DNA of 64,000 bases from Tethya wilhelma (lineage: Eukaryota > Porifera > Demospongiae > Tethyida > Tethyidae), in the NCBI GenBank assembly GCA_964030475.1, contig CAXIPT010000003.1, positions 9,525,759 to 9,589,758 of the forward strand, in the 5' to 3' direction. The first letter of the stretch is position 1; each line of letters opens with the position of its first letter. Under the pieces are notes generated by a model. That model saw nothing but the letters and a program-made list of their open reading frames with translations. It searched no databases and was not told the origin of the DNA. The translations under genes and the position numbers were made by a program. Of this stretch, positions 47,824-58,359 are shown piece by piece.

Positions 47824-49325
47824 TATACACACACTCTCTCACACACTCTCTCACACACTCACACACTCACACACTCACACACTCACACACTCACACACTC
47901 ACACACTCATACACTCACACACTCACACACTCACACACTCATACACTCACACACTCACACACTCACATGCACCAGGTGTTTCTATTAGGCCATCAAAACC
48001 GTGCCACTGGTGCCACCCAGATGAACATCCACAGCAGTAGGAGTCATGCTCTTGTCTGCATCACTGTCATTGGCCTCAGCAAGAGCACCGGGACACAGAC
48101 AATAGGTACATACACTACCTTAAATTACTGCTTTAACACACACACTTGTATTATAGCTACGTGTGCTCTTTGGCTATTACACCCATGCAAATGGCCATTC
48201 TGAGCACTTAAATTACATTTCTACTTAGGCTTAGAATACACAATACATGTGCTCAGTCATGAAGGAGGGCATAGGTGTAATTCTGTCATTTGAAATCGCT
48301 TTCATGACGTGTATATACAATGAAATACATGCGACTAAAGAATTGCTGTCTCTTTTGTCTCCCAGGCAAGCTGAACCTCATTGATCTGGCTGGCAGTGAG
48401 AGACTGGGTAAGTCAGGATCAGATGGACAGAGGTTGCTGGAGGCCAAGCACATCAACAAGTCCCTCAGCGCCCTCGGTGATGTCATCAACTCTCTACGCA
48501 CCAAATCCCAACACATACCCTACAGGAACTCAAAGCTGACGTATCTTCTGCAAGATTCTCTTGGTACGAATACAAGCATGATATTACTACGTCTGTACAT
48601 TTACTATGCACATGTACCCATTCATCTATCCATGCATGGAAGTCAACTAGTGTCTATGAATAGTAGTATATACTACTGAGCTACTAGAACCCACTGGCAT
48701 TGGAGCAGAGAATAGTAATAAGAATCCGAAAGACCTGGGTTCGAATCCCAGCTATAGATTTTTTTTCCCAATAAAATTTCATGTGCTAGTACCATGCTTG
48801 TGTGCTAGTATTCACTATGCACATGCACCCGTCTGTCCATCCATTTGTGCTTGTGTATAGTTTAACTAGTTGCTATAGTTGCATGCTGTTACTCTCATGG
48901 TCTTGTCTGCCTGTATCATACCAGCATTAATTGTGCATGTGCACATGCATGTACTGTATACTAAACTGTAGGTGGTGATTCAAAGACAGTGATGGTGGTC
49001 CAGGTGGCACCGGTGGAGAAGAATGTCGGAGAAACTGTTTGTTCTTTGAACTTTGGTCAGAGGGTAAGAGCAGTGGAACTGGGCCAGGCGAGCAAGAGAG
49101 TGATTGAGGTGAGTGAGAGTGAGTGCTAGCACTGTGGTGTTTGTATATAGGAGTTAGTGATACGTGCTTTCTAACTGGGAGCTTAACTGCTGTAGGAGAC
49201 TGTCTACTAGTTAGTCTGACTTAGCTGGGAGAGAGTGCCTCAGAACTCTATATTGTGACTTGTGCCTGTACTTTTGTCTGACACAGAGTCCACATTCTCC
49301 AATGAAGTTTTCAAGAACTACGTAA
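37025..49325 (+). CDS. KIFC3: KIFC3-like kinesin-14 (C-terminal motor)
   Basis: Minus-end-directed microtubule motor type. Nineteen exons with matching phases: 37025-37136, 37609-37659, 37793-37887, 38074-38316, 38627-38791, 44384-44515, 44724-44795, 44932-45069, 45297-45371, 45470-45629, 45813-45919, 45991-46150, 46451-46578, 46869-46973, 47231-47476, 47976-48105, 48366-48563, 48972-49108, 49287-49325 (last exon less certain). Total 830 aa; human KIFC3 is about 833. Residues about 60-480 are coiled coil. The neck [17 protein letters not shown] leads the motor, with P-loop GQTGSGKT (570-577), switch I NIHSSRSH (680-687) and switch II DLAGSE (713-718). A 5.6-kb intron (38792-44383) holds a whole minus-strand gene. 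A contig join (N at 45785) repeats the start of the 45813 exon. Confidence 0.92.
37906..37941. repeat. (CA)n microsatellite
   Basis: CA run in KIFC3 intron 3, about 20 bp after the donor. Confidence 0.9.
39329..43812 (-). CDS. ROCO-family GTPase with three C-terminal death-fold domains
   Basis: Exons: 43812-43783 ([10 protein letters not shown]) and 42620-42590 ([10 protein letters not shown]), two tentative mini-exons with fitting phases; 42493-40470; 40387-40134; 40073-40007; 39941-39688; 39608-39329 (stop 39331-39329). The visible CDS gives 979 aa; the start codon is not found. The large exon begins [23 protein letters not shown] (P-loop), with WDCGGQ as the G3-like motif, then a COR-type region ([19 protein letters not shown]). 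The last exons each carry a death-fold helical bundle; the final one ([25 protein letters not shown]...KLRRKF) is a clear Death domain, and the other two (40387-40134, 39941-39688) are weaker. This Roc-COR-Death combination recalls DAPK1, without its kinase. The role is probably death or immune signalling (inference). It sits antisense inside the KIFC3 intron. Confidence 0.8.
42790..43640 (-). repeat. Degenerate tandem array of six units, each with a splice-like YAG-NNN-GTAAGY core
   Basis: Units of about 110-200 bp share AACACTGACAAACAACA-like text, then ACAACTTAC, a triplet, CTGAG/CTGATG/CTAAG, GATTCAAA, and often CATGCCAGGAGGACAT and GAGAGAGAAA. On the minus strand the core reads CAG or TAG, three bases, GTAAGT (GTAAGC once): donors at 42832-42827, 42945-42940, 43082-43077, 43201-43196, 43381-43376 and 43582-43577. 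The array lies in the intron between the two tentative ROCO mini-exons. Confidence 0.6.
43490..43527. repeat. (TA)n(GA)n microsatellite
   Basis: TATATATA followed by GA repeats within one unit of the array above. Confidence 0.9.
45703..45757. repeat. (GT)n microsatellite before KIFC3 exon 11
   Basis: GT run ending in CTCAATCTGCAATAG, the acceptor region of the 45813 exon. The 38-bp segment 45747-45784 is repeated right after the N at 45786-45823. Confidence 0.9.
47748..47967. repeat. (CA)n and (ACTCACAC)n satellite at a KIFC3 splice acceptor
   Basis: About 70 bp of CA repeats, then about 140 bp of ACACTCAC repeats, ending in ACATGCACCAG|GTGTTTC, the acceptor of the 47976 exon. No normal polypyrimidine tract exists there. 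Confidence 0.9.
48690..48770 (+). mobile_element. Candidate tRNA-derived SINE fragment
   Basis: GACCTGGGTTCGAATCCCAGC (T-arm/box B-like, with a good GGG..CCC stem) followed by TATAGATTTTTTTT. Its tail resembles the minus-strand fragment at 11462-11580. No convincing D arm or acceptor stem. It lies in KIFC3 intron 17. Confidence 0.4.
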
Positions 49326-49490
49326 ATTTGTACCATCACAAGCATACTAGATACTCAAGTAAGATTGTACTATACACACATGTGAATTTGTTTAGTATAA
49401 GAATTTATAATGTGAATGTGAATATAGATCATGAAAATATATAGTTTGTGCTGTCGGTACACAGTATCTACCATGATCATACACTGTAAC

Positions 49491-51474
49491 TCATAGAGCA
49501 GGTTGTGTGGTGATCGTTGGGTGTTTGTGTTCAGAGCTGTTGTGTCTCCAGTAAGAATAAGGAAAACCACTGTACACTTTTCCATCTCTGAAATCTCTAA
49601 ACTCCTTAACAGTAGTTGCAGCACCACCATTCCCCTGTACATTGACATGAACATGACTACTATTGTGTAAAACGTACTATTATGAACCTTTAAAGTGCCG
49701 TATAGCGGGAAATTTTCGTATATTTCGTATGTGGTTCAAATATACGAAAATTGAAACTGCGAAAATTAACTTCCACATTTACTTTATACGAGCGCGCGCC
49801 ATGTATACGAAATTTAAAACTACGAAAATTTCTTCTGGCGCGTTTATACAAAATTTTGCACCTACGAAAATTTCCCGCTATACGGTATAAAGATGGAGAG
49901 GAGGATTTTTTTGCCAGGGAACAAGAAAAATGTAATGTAAACACCTGCTTGAAAATGTGAAAAAAAAAGGCCTATAGTATACATATGGTAGGGACGTTTA
50001 CCTCATGCATGTATAAACGTGATTGCAGTATGCAGTATACAAAATCTGAAGTGTGAAATCAAGTACCTTGGTGTCCAAGGCAATGACCCCTATTTCAAAG
50101 CTCTCCTTGGTCCTCTCCTTCATGTTTCCCACCACCTCCTCACAGGCTGCTTGAGGAGAGAGGCCTCCTCTCATTAGCTCAACAATCTTGAAGCTAGGAC
50201 AAAACTTCATGATCTGTTCTCCATCACCAGTAGCTGTACAAAACAAATCATGCACTTTTGTGAAAATGACCATCAACCAAGGAATCTGTTTCACTAACAT
50301 ACCTGCAGCTGCTCCAGCCTGTAGAATTGTAGTAATGTGCATGCATGAAAATGCATGAAACGATAAACAAAGGGGGGTGGGGGAAGTAATGTACATGTAA
50401 AGTAGAATCAGGGAAAGGTGATCAATAATAATGTCTTATCAACTCACATCATCATCAGCATATAGCCCACAGCCGGGGAGAGGGGAATCCCCCACTCGTC
50501 CACATGGTTTAAATGGTGGACCCGATGTGGAAACACCAACTGCAATGGCACCACTAGTGTCCAGAGCTAGAACAGCTGGTTGTATATAACATGAAACAAT
50601 ATTATTCACTAACAAAAATGAACCAACCATTTGTTCTTGACTTACACAATGTATCGTGGCCAGTAAATGGCGGTTTCATACCCTTCACCTTGAACTTCTG
50701 CACGCACACAATCACACAAATTATTGTATATACTGTATAGATAATAAACAGCACTCATTTATCATTGTAGAAGATATAACGTATGTATGCTCACCTCGTA
50801 TGCTTCTTTTGTTTCTTGAGTCAAAAGTTCATCATTTGTTTGAAGAGAGAACCCTTGCTCTTTGGCAAACTGAGTGGCTCCACCTCCCACTAGCATACAC
50901 AAGGAACGGTGCTCCAAAAGACATCTAGCAACAGATATGGGCTTAGCATACCTATGTTAATAGATTAGAAAATTGTATCTGAGGGCTATATACAATATTG
51001 CGATAGTACTACATATTAAAATCTGCGGATTTTTTTTCATAGATTGCTCCCAAATCAGCAAATAAATTGTTATTACTGCTGATCGAGCTAGAGGTCCATT
51101 ACTTTTGGATTGTTATTTGGGTATCCTGAGGGTACTTGAGCTATGTACTAAACATTCATACCTCTCCAAAGCAGCAATACTACCAAAGGAGCCATCACTG
51201 CCTCTCATGATGGCAGCATCAAGCTGGACCACTCCTTCTCTGTTAGGATAACACCCTCTACCAACATAGTAGCGTCCAGTGCTTGGATCATCTTCAACAA
51301 CTGCGATCATAATTTGTCAATTTGAGCTCGAGGACATGTTATTATACCATCAACTTATTGCTAACCATTCACAGCAGTCTCTACTACATCCACACAGTTT
51401 CTTCCCTGTTTTATCTCAAGGGCAGCACTCTGTACAGCTTCAACACCAAAACTCCAAGTTGCAATGCAGGCCAT
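49491..51474 (-). CDS. AGA: Aspartylglucosaminidase, N(4)-(beta-N-acetylglucosaminyl)-L-asparaginase
   Basis: Ntn-hydrolase that splits the GlcNAc-Asn bond of N-glycoproteins, normally in lysosomes. Exons 51474-51366, 51300-51162, 50951-50795, 50697-50646, 50575-50448, 50318-50303 (16 nt, AGAAA), 50233-50067, 49634-49491; phases match; 303 aa (human 346). NREGVVQLDAAIM and VARCLLEHRSLCMLVGGGA fit the alpha subunit. GHDT (Thr about 151) is the autoproteolytic Asp-Thr and nucleophile; GRVGDSPLPGCGLYADD follows in the beta subunit. The start at 51474 gives no signal peptide, although this family is usually secreted to lysosomes. A 5' exon may be missing, or this is a cytosolic-like form. An in-frame TGA lies just upstream of the ATG. 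Confidence 0.9.
49697..49887. mobile_element. Foldback element, CGAAAATTT type
   Basis: Ends CCGTATAGCGGGAAATTTTC and the inverse AAATTTCCCGCTATACGGTA. The interior has TATACGAAAATTGAAAC, CTACGAAAATTTC and GAGCGCGCGCC. It lies in the last AGA intron. Confidence 0.75.
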
Positions 51475-54400
51475 CTCAAATCAGGAAAAGATCGTCAGCC
51501 AGTCACAGAGAAGCAAAATGGAATAGTATGCGTTATTTAGAAACACAATTGAAGGTGGACTGTTATGGAAGACATCAGTGAGTGAGCTAATGCTTGGCTC
51601 AGTTCAGTTGGTTTAGCTGCTTGGACATGTACTGAGGTAAGTAACTTACTGAACCGTTAATTGCAAATTAAACTTACCATAGATATTATACACTACTTTG
51701 TAGAACTATCTACTGAGCCTGTTCGACACCATGATGCCCCGGCAGCTATAGCCGTTGTGTGCTGGTTGCCAAGTTCAGTTGTATCTGGGGCCTGGCTGCT
51801 GAGTTTTCCTGAGATGATGGTACAGCTCAACATGATGCATCCTGACCTGATTGTAGGTCGGTTGGTGAGTTCAGCTAGACTGTCCGAGTGGACTAGAATG
51901 TCACCTTATCTGCTTACAGACCTTATTACCTAAGTCTCAGTATGCTGTAGTTTGAGTGTACGGAGGCCTAGGCTTATGCACACATGCAGATTCTGAGATC
52001 ATGCTCTGAACTCAAGATATTATAAACTTTGTCCAAACTGAATCAGGACAAATTTCTTGCAAAACCTATAGCTATAAAAAGGTGTGAGCAACTGAGAATT
52101 GAGGTCATATAATTATAGACTTATCCCCGTGAATGTTTGGTTAAATACAGTATTATTATGGAGAAATGTGAGAACATTTGCCTCAATTTAGTTATGCTTC
52201 CGAATTTTATGCTCTCTATTCTAGTTAAGTTTGCTAGTCAGCCTGAGACTTTCTGTGCAGAGTCTGGCTAGCGATCGAGACTAATGACAACTCCAAGTCC
52301 ACTGTTAGTGTAGGCTATCATGTCCTGAATTCCCTACTCTAACTGCATGGGGCCCATGCAGCTTTTCAATAGTAGTTGGACAGAAAGGGGAAGAGAAAGA
52401 GCGAGGAAAAGAAAATTACAAGGGTCTGCTTATAGGCCTCGCACTGATCGAGCCGCACTGGAATTTACAGAGGCCGCCATAAGTTTTCCATGGACAATGT
52501 CATTTACCTACATAGAAAAAAAAGTGAAGCAGAACTTAAACACCTTATATATGCACTAAGCTGTAATTATGTTTTCTATTGCGCGGGTCAGTTTCCTCTT
52601 CAAAGTTAACATTGTTGCCAGCTCAGTACATGTCCCTTAAAGTTACTGAATGCTGATGGCCAGGAATACCAATTATATGGAGGTTTCTTGTGTTCCAGTT
52701 GTCACGGACTCAGAGTCACTCAGTCTATGGCAGATGCAGCCTCATGCATTCACCACAAGGTTTGCTAATGACTGTTTTGTCCACTAGTACTTTTGATATC
52801 AGGCTTTTCATTGTTGGGTCATACATTATGTCCCGATGCTGTTTAGTATTGCCACTACTGATAGTTTTTGCTTTTGTCTTCATGCATGCACCTGCATGGT
52901 GGCTAGAACTACAATAGTGGTATTTTCCTTTTTGGTGCATGTTGTTTGAAAGTGGATTCCTATGTATAGGTGCATGTTTGTTCTATAAGACTTATAGTAC
53001 TCTAACTATAAGTAAAGTATGGTTTCACCCTTGGCGATACCTGTAGGATAGGTACGTGTGTAGACGTAAAGTTATTTGTTTGTTTATTTGATATGCTTGT
53101 TACCTAGCTTGCCTGTAGTTTTGTACTTTGTGGGCCCTTTGTGGGCCCTTTGTAGACTGCATATGCATGTATGTGATTTCATTCTCTTCAATCTTGTACT
53201 ATATTAGGTGACTTTGATTGCATGTGTACTACGGCTTGTTCCCTTCTAGTCCAAATCATAGAGATATCGTCTATATATGCATGAATCTTTTCCATAGCAT
53301 AGAAATATGAATCCTGTCAGTGCACATGGACATACCTATTCTACCCATGCTGCATGTCATCAAATTGCATGGTTACTATTATATAGCTGAAGCTCAGGAG
53401 TGTCATCGAGTTAATAACTGGTGCCCATGCATGCATATAGCTGTACCTTAATTAGTAACTACTTTCAGCAGGTAAAATTTGTCGTTGCACTTGAAATTTG
53501 TTTTTGGGAACAAGTGATGATGATATCCATGGTGCATATATCATAGGTTCACATTTTCTGGTTCAGGTTAGTGGGTCATGAAGAGCTATAATTATATCTG
53601 ATCTGAGATAGACCCTAGCTCCCTCCAAACATATTTTCCAAGGAGGGAGGGGCCTGCATGGGGACAAGGCTAGCAGTTTGTTGTGTATAGCTGTTAGTTT
53701 TTTAAGACAGTTTCTTTCTGATTGTATGACTCAGATTGTTATATCATGTTAAGTATAATGTGAAGCCCAAAGCATGTCAGCTGTAACTGTACATGTGCTC
53801 GTGTCTTGTAGAAGAAGTTGATATCTGTTAAGAATCAGATTAGGAACTTGCATTTATATACTACTGGTGTACGTACATTTTCACATGTACTTATGTTTTA
53901 CAAATCAGATTTGGAACCATTCAAGATGTCTTTTTAAGCTTCCGAACAATTATGATTGTAAACATGACATGCAATTAGTACAAGCTTTTCCCATTCTGCT
54001 TTGCTTCATCACACCAGCATTTTTATGAATACTATAGTATATCCAAGATGACAGTGAAGTTGAGTGAACAATCCACATGACACAGTTTTGCATTCGTAAA
54101 TCCATTATCGACCACTTTATATGTATACGACCTCTGTCCTTATCTGTTACAAGGTATAATACTATTATATATTATATGCCATAATAAAAACTATTGGCAA
54201 TGGTTTAAATTGCGGGACCGATTTCCTTATAAAAAGCAACCCAACTTCAGAGGGAACGACAGTCTACACGTAGCAGCAGACTGCCATTATGTGTAAATAC
54301 ATTTAAGTTGCAGTTAACAGTTAGAGAAAAATCTCAACTTCTGCTGGAGTTTCAAATTGCAAATGTATATACCTCCGTCTTTGAATCAAGAATTCAAATT

Positions 54401-54955
54401 GATGTAAGTGCTTATTGTGACAGTTTTGTAATTAATTACATGTATGCTAACTGTCTATTTTCAGCCTTTGAATTAAGTTTGCTCATCACTGCATGTATAG
54501 TGAGTGATCATGCATCTACCACAGATGAGTCAAGTTATGTTGCCACTGCTTGTGGTATTGAATCTATACAGTCCCCCCTTAATGGCAACTACTACTCAAT
54601 GGCATCAGATTAATGGATGTACTTTTCTAGGTATGAACATGCATCATAATTAACTAATTTATACGATGTCCTATATTAGCTAGTGTGGCAATGTTTTCCA
54701 TGTGATGTAAAAACTTGCCATGATTGAATCAGGGCACAAGTCACGTAAAATCTCCCCATGATTAACCCATGGGATGGGTCACGTAAAATCTCCCCATGAG
54801 TTAATCATGGCAATTTCTCTAATTTTACGTAAAGATCTATCTGACCAGATCATAGTACCTCATTCCCAGCCCCAACCGAGACGAGGCTAAGTCAGGCTGT
54901 CATTAAAGAATTATCTGCATGACTATCTATTTTTAATGTATTTGAAAATATTAAG
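51475..54955. other. Gene-poor intergenic region
   Basis: No exon series with conserved-looking residues was found on either strand. Short open frames (for example near 51661 and 54308) look random. The only structure seen is the palindromic segment at 54711-54820. It may hold 5' sequences of AGA or non-coding genes that I cannot recognise. Confidence 0.5.
54711..54820. repeat. Inverted repeat with an internal direct repeat
   Basis: Arms TTGCCATGATTGAATCA and TTAATCATGGCAA face each other. Inside, TCACGTAAAATCTCCCCATGA occurs twice. Structure resembles a small foldback element unrelated to the TACCGTATAGC family. Confidence 0.5.
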
Positions 54956-56187
54956 TAATAAATTATGATAGCCACAATAAGCAAAGATTTAGCAGAGATA
55001 TAGATCGAGTTACCTAGACCTAAATATAGTTGCATAAGAAAGTAGAACCAAAGCCTAATTGTGACGACCATTTCCAAGTGATGTTGACGTGAAAATTTTC
55101 TAAGTCCAAAAGTGTACGTCAGATAAAAAAAAATTGCATACCGTATAATCATGTATGTCATGCCAGAGGCTATGCCAGACTAGAGAAGGTGCGGTTGTGC
55201 AGCGTCTATATAAAATGCAGTATAATTCTTGCAAGACTATGTATGATGTCCTAGTGGAAAACAAGATATTTTTATTTAATTGAGATGGTTGTTAACTGGC
55301 TAGTTGTCCGTTTCTTCATCAATACAAACTACAATTCCCATTATTATTTCCACTCTGTCTAGGAATCCTGGCACTCTATAGATGCCAAGGTACACTGCAT
55401 ACTGTGCATAGCTAAATATGTGCCAGAATGTCAATTAGTAAAAGGTGTTTTACGTTAAAATAAACCTCCCAAACAGATCTAGAGGACAAAAGCCATGCTC
55501 CAAAAGTGTCCCTTGTTTGGAAGTTCAACTGTACATATACAACTGAGCACTCCTGCTTATTGTAGAGACTGACCAGTCTCTCATATAGCACCTTAATCAT
55601 GGTTAAAGAAGTGAATGAACAAGACTTAGTAGTAGTAAATTGAATTTCACAAAAATAAACAGTGTAGTAATAAGCAGTACCGTACAAAGCAATAAAACAA
55701 GCAGTCGTCTATGAATTTGGTACATGCATGATTTTTTGCCGAAATCTGCTAGCATTGCAATGAGACTTTATAAATTAATCTGTGCCACTGACTCTGTGGC
55801 TACTATATATATGATCAAGCTATAAGCTGCAAACATTAATGGCTAGAAATATAGTGCATAAATGCCTAGCAAAACTAGCATAAAAAATTAAATTATTTAC
55901 AACTTAGCATGCTGTATTTTATTGGACAGCTAGTTACAGGTCTATATAGATCTCTAAATTTCAAAGAGATCGGCATGGAGTGGGAAGCGCCCACAGATTT
56001 AATGAAAATCTGAGAATTTTCCCACGGGAGTTCCATTAATTTACTTTTTTCAGATCACATAATAGCTAGCTAGCTTTTGGAGTTTGGCAACAATGATGAA
56101 TAGACAGTCAACAACAAGGATTTGAGGCAGAAGGGACAAACACTACACTCGTTCAAAAGGACTGTTACCATGATAGGCAAAGCCACT
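54956..56187. repeat. 1,232-bp direct repeat, copy 1 (probable assembly overlap)
   Basis: Identical, as far as I compared, to 56189-57420 at a constant offset of 1,233. The copies are separated only by one N (56188). Copy 1 ends exactly at the N and copy 2 starts right after it, the signature of two overlapping contig ends placed side by side. No genes are seen inside. Confidence 0.85.
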
Positions 56188-56188
56188 N

Positions 56189-57420
56189 TAATAAATTATG
56201 ATAGCCACAATAAGCAAAGATTTAGCAGAGATATAGATCGAGTTACCTAGACCTAAATATAGTTGCATAAGAAAGTAGAACCAAAGCCTAATTGTGACGA
56301 CCATTTCCAAGTGATGTTGACGTGAAAATTTTCTAAGTCCAAAAGTGTACGTCAGATAAAAAAAAATTGCATACCGTATAATCATGTATGTCATGCCAGA
56401 GGCTATGCCAGACTAGAGAAGGTGCGGTTGTGCAGCGTCTATATAAAATGCAGTATAATTCTTGCAAGACTATGTATGATGTCCTAGTGGAAAACAAGAT
56501 ATTTTTATTTAATTGAGATGGTTGTTAACTGGCTAGTTGTCCGTTTCTTCATCAATACAAACTACAATTCCCATTATTATTTCCACTCTGTCTAGGAATC
56601 CTGGCACTCTATAGATGCCAAGGTACACTGCATACTGTGCATAGCTAAATATGTGCCAGAATGTCAATTAGTAAAAGGTGTTTTACGTTAAAATAAACCT
56701 CCCAAACAGATCTAGAGGACAAAAGCCATGCTCCAAAAGTGTCCCTTGTTTGGAAGTTCAACTGTACATATACAACTGAGCACTCCTGCTTATTGTAGAG
56801 ACTGACCAGTCTCTCATATAGCACCTTAATCATGGTTAAAGAAGTGAATGAACAAGACTTAGTAGTAGTAAATTGAATTTCACAAAAATAAACAGTGTAG
56901 TAATAAGCAGTACCGTACAAAGCAATAAAACAAGCAGTCGTCTATGAATTTGGTACATGCATGATTTTTTGCCGAAATCTGCTAGCATTGCAATGAGACT
57001 TTATAAATTAATCTGTGCCACTGACTCTGTGGCTACTATATATATGATCAAGCTATAAGCTGCAAACATTAATGGCTAGAAATATAGTGCATAAATGCCT
57101 AGCAAAACTAGCATAAAAAATTAAATTATTTACAACTTAGCATGCTGTATTTTATTGGACAGCTAGTTACAGGTCTATATAGATCTCTAAATTTCAAAGA
57201 GATCGGCATGGAGTGGGAAGCGCCCACAGATTTAATGAAAATCTGAGAATTTTCCCACGGGAGTTCCATTAATTTACTTTTTTCAGATCACATAATAGCT
57301 AGCTAGCTTTTGGAGTTTGGCAACAATGATGAATAGACAGTCAACAACAAGGATTTGAGGCAGAAGGGACAAACACTACACTCGTTCAAAAGGACTGTTA
57401 CCATGATAGGCAAAGCCACT
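56189..57420. repeat. 1,232-bp direct repeat, copy 2 (probable assembly overlap)
   Basis: Second copy of 54956-56187; see that entry. The sequence continues uniquely after 57420. Confidence 0.85.
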
Positions 57421-57852
57421 TGTCAGTATAGCAGCTCATACAGTCTATACAAACTGACTGTTAGCCTCTGTCTCAATTCTCACCATAGCATTGTTACAGT
57501 AGTTGATACCTTCCAATTAACTCTTGAAGCAACGTCTTCGCCCTGTTAATATAATTATAGCTAAATGGCACCTTACCAAGAGCACATAATGAGAAAAAAG
57601 GGAGAAGCGGGAATCGTCCACAGATTTAATGAAAATCACAGAATTTTCCCGTCCATTAAACAATTTGTACAAACCTCAAAATTTAATTTGTCAATGATTG
57701 GGTATCAATTTAGACCCTAAGTCTAGCTGTTTTGTCTGTTTCTTTGTACTTATAAAAACCATGTAGAAACCTCCAATTTATTATCATACAGACTAATATT
57801 ATACTCATCATTTTTTTATTTATCCGANTATAGATCAGGAACAGAAACTGAA

Positions 57853-57927
57853 CTGTTCAGGAGATTGTCAAGAGTGTCTTCATGAGCAGCTATGGTCTCC
57901 AATCACACATGCTGTTGATGGCTTCAC
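57853..57927. repeat. 75-bp direct repeat, also at 58130-58204
   Basis: CTGTTCAGGAGATTGTCAAG... through GATGGCTTCAC occurs at both places (offset 277), near a single N at 57828. Another likely assembly scar or small duplication just upstream of the CARD gene. Confidence 0.7.
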
Positions 57928-58359
57928 AGACAAACTAGATAGATACATAAATACATTGATGCCATAGCAACTATCAACACACAACTACTTCGAAAAATAC
58001 ACACACAAAATAAAATTTAATTAGCTACCTTTTGCAAAGACTCTGATGGTGATGGGATTACCGTAAGAGGACTACCATCAAGGCTCAACAGCCCTCTTTC
58101 TTTTTCAAGATCTTCTCCTGCAACTCCATCTGTTCAGGAGATTGTCAAGAGTGTCTTCATGAGCAGCTATGGTCTCCAATCACACATGCTGTTGATGGCT
58201 TCACCCTCGATCAGGAGAGCTGGAGCATTACGGAGCATTACAGCCTACGCGTATCCGATATCCAAACAGGAAGCAAAGTGGTCACATTTCCTGGTGCGCT
58301 CTAAAAAGAATCCTCGTTCGCGAAGGCTCTACGTACGTGAAGCCATCATTGCATCAATA

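Noticed and set aside
47719..48040. Long HTHTHT open frames
   Set aside because: Translation of the CA/ACTC satellite; the real exon begins at 47976 after CACCAG.
51661..51933. 90-aa plus-strand frame upstream of AGA
   Set aside because: Isolated, with no splice partners or family features; likely chance.
54308..54613. 101-aa plus-strand frame
   Set aside because: No recognisable motif, no partner exons, and composition like the surrounding AT-rich sequence.
57355..57549. Small frame after the 1,232-bp repeat
   Set aside because: Crosses the edge of the assembly overlap and shows no domain-like pattern.
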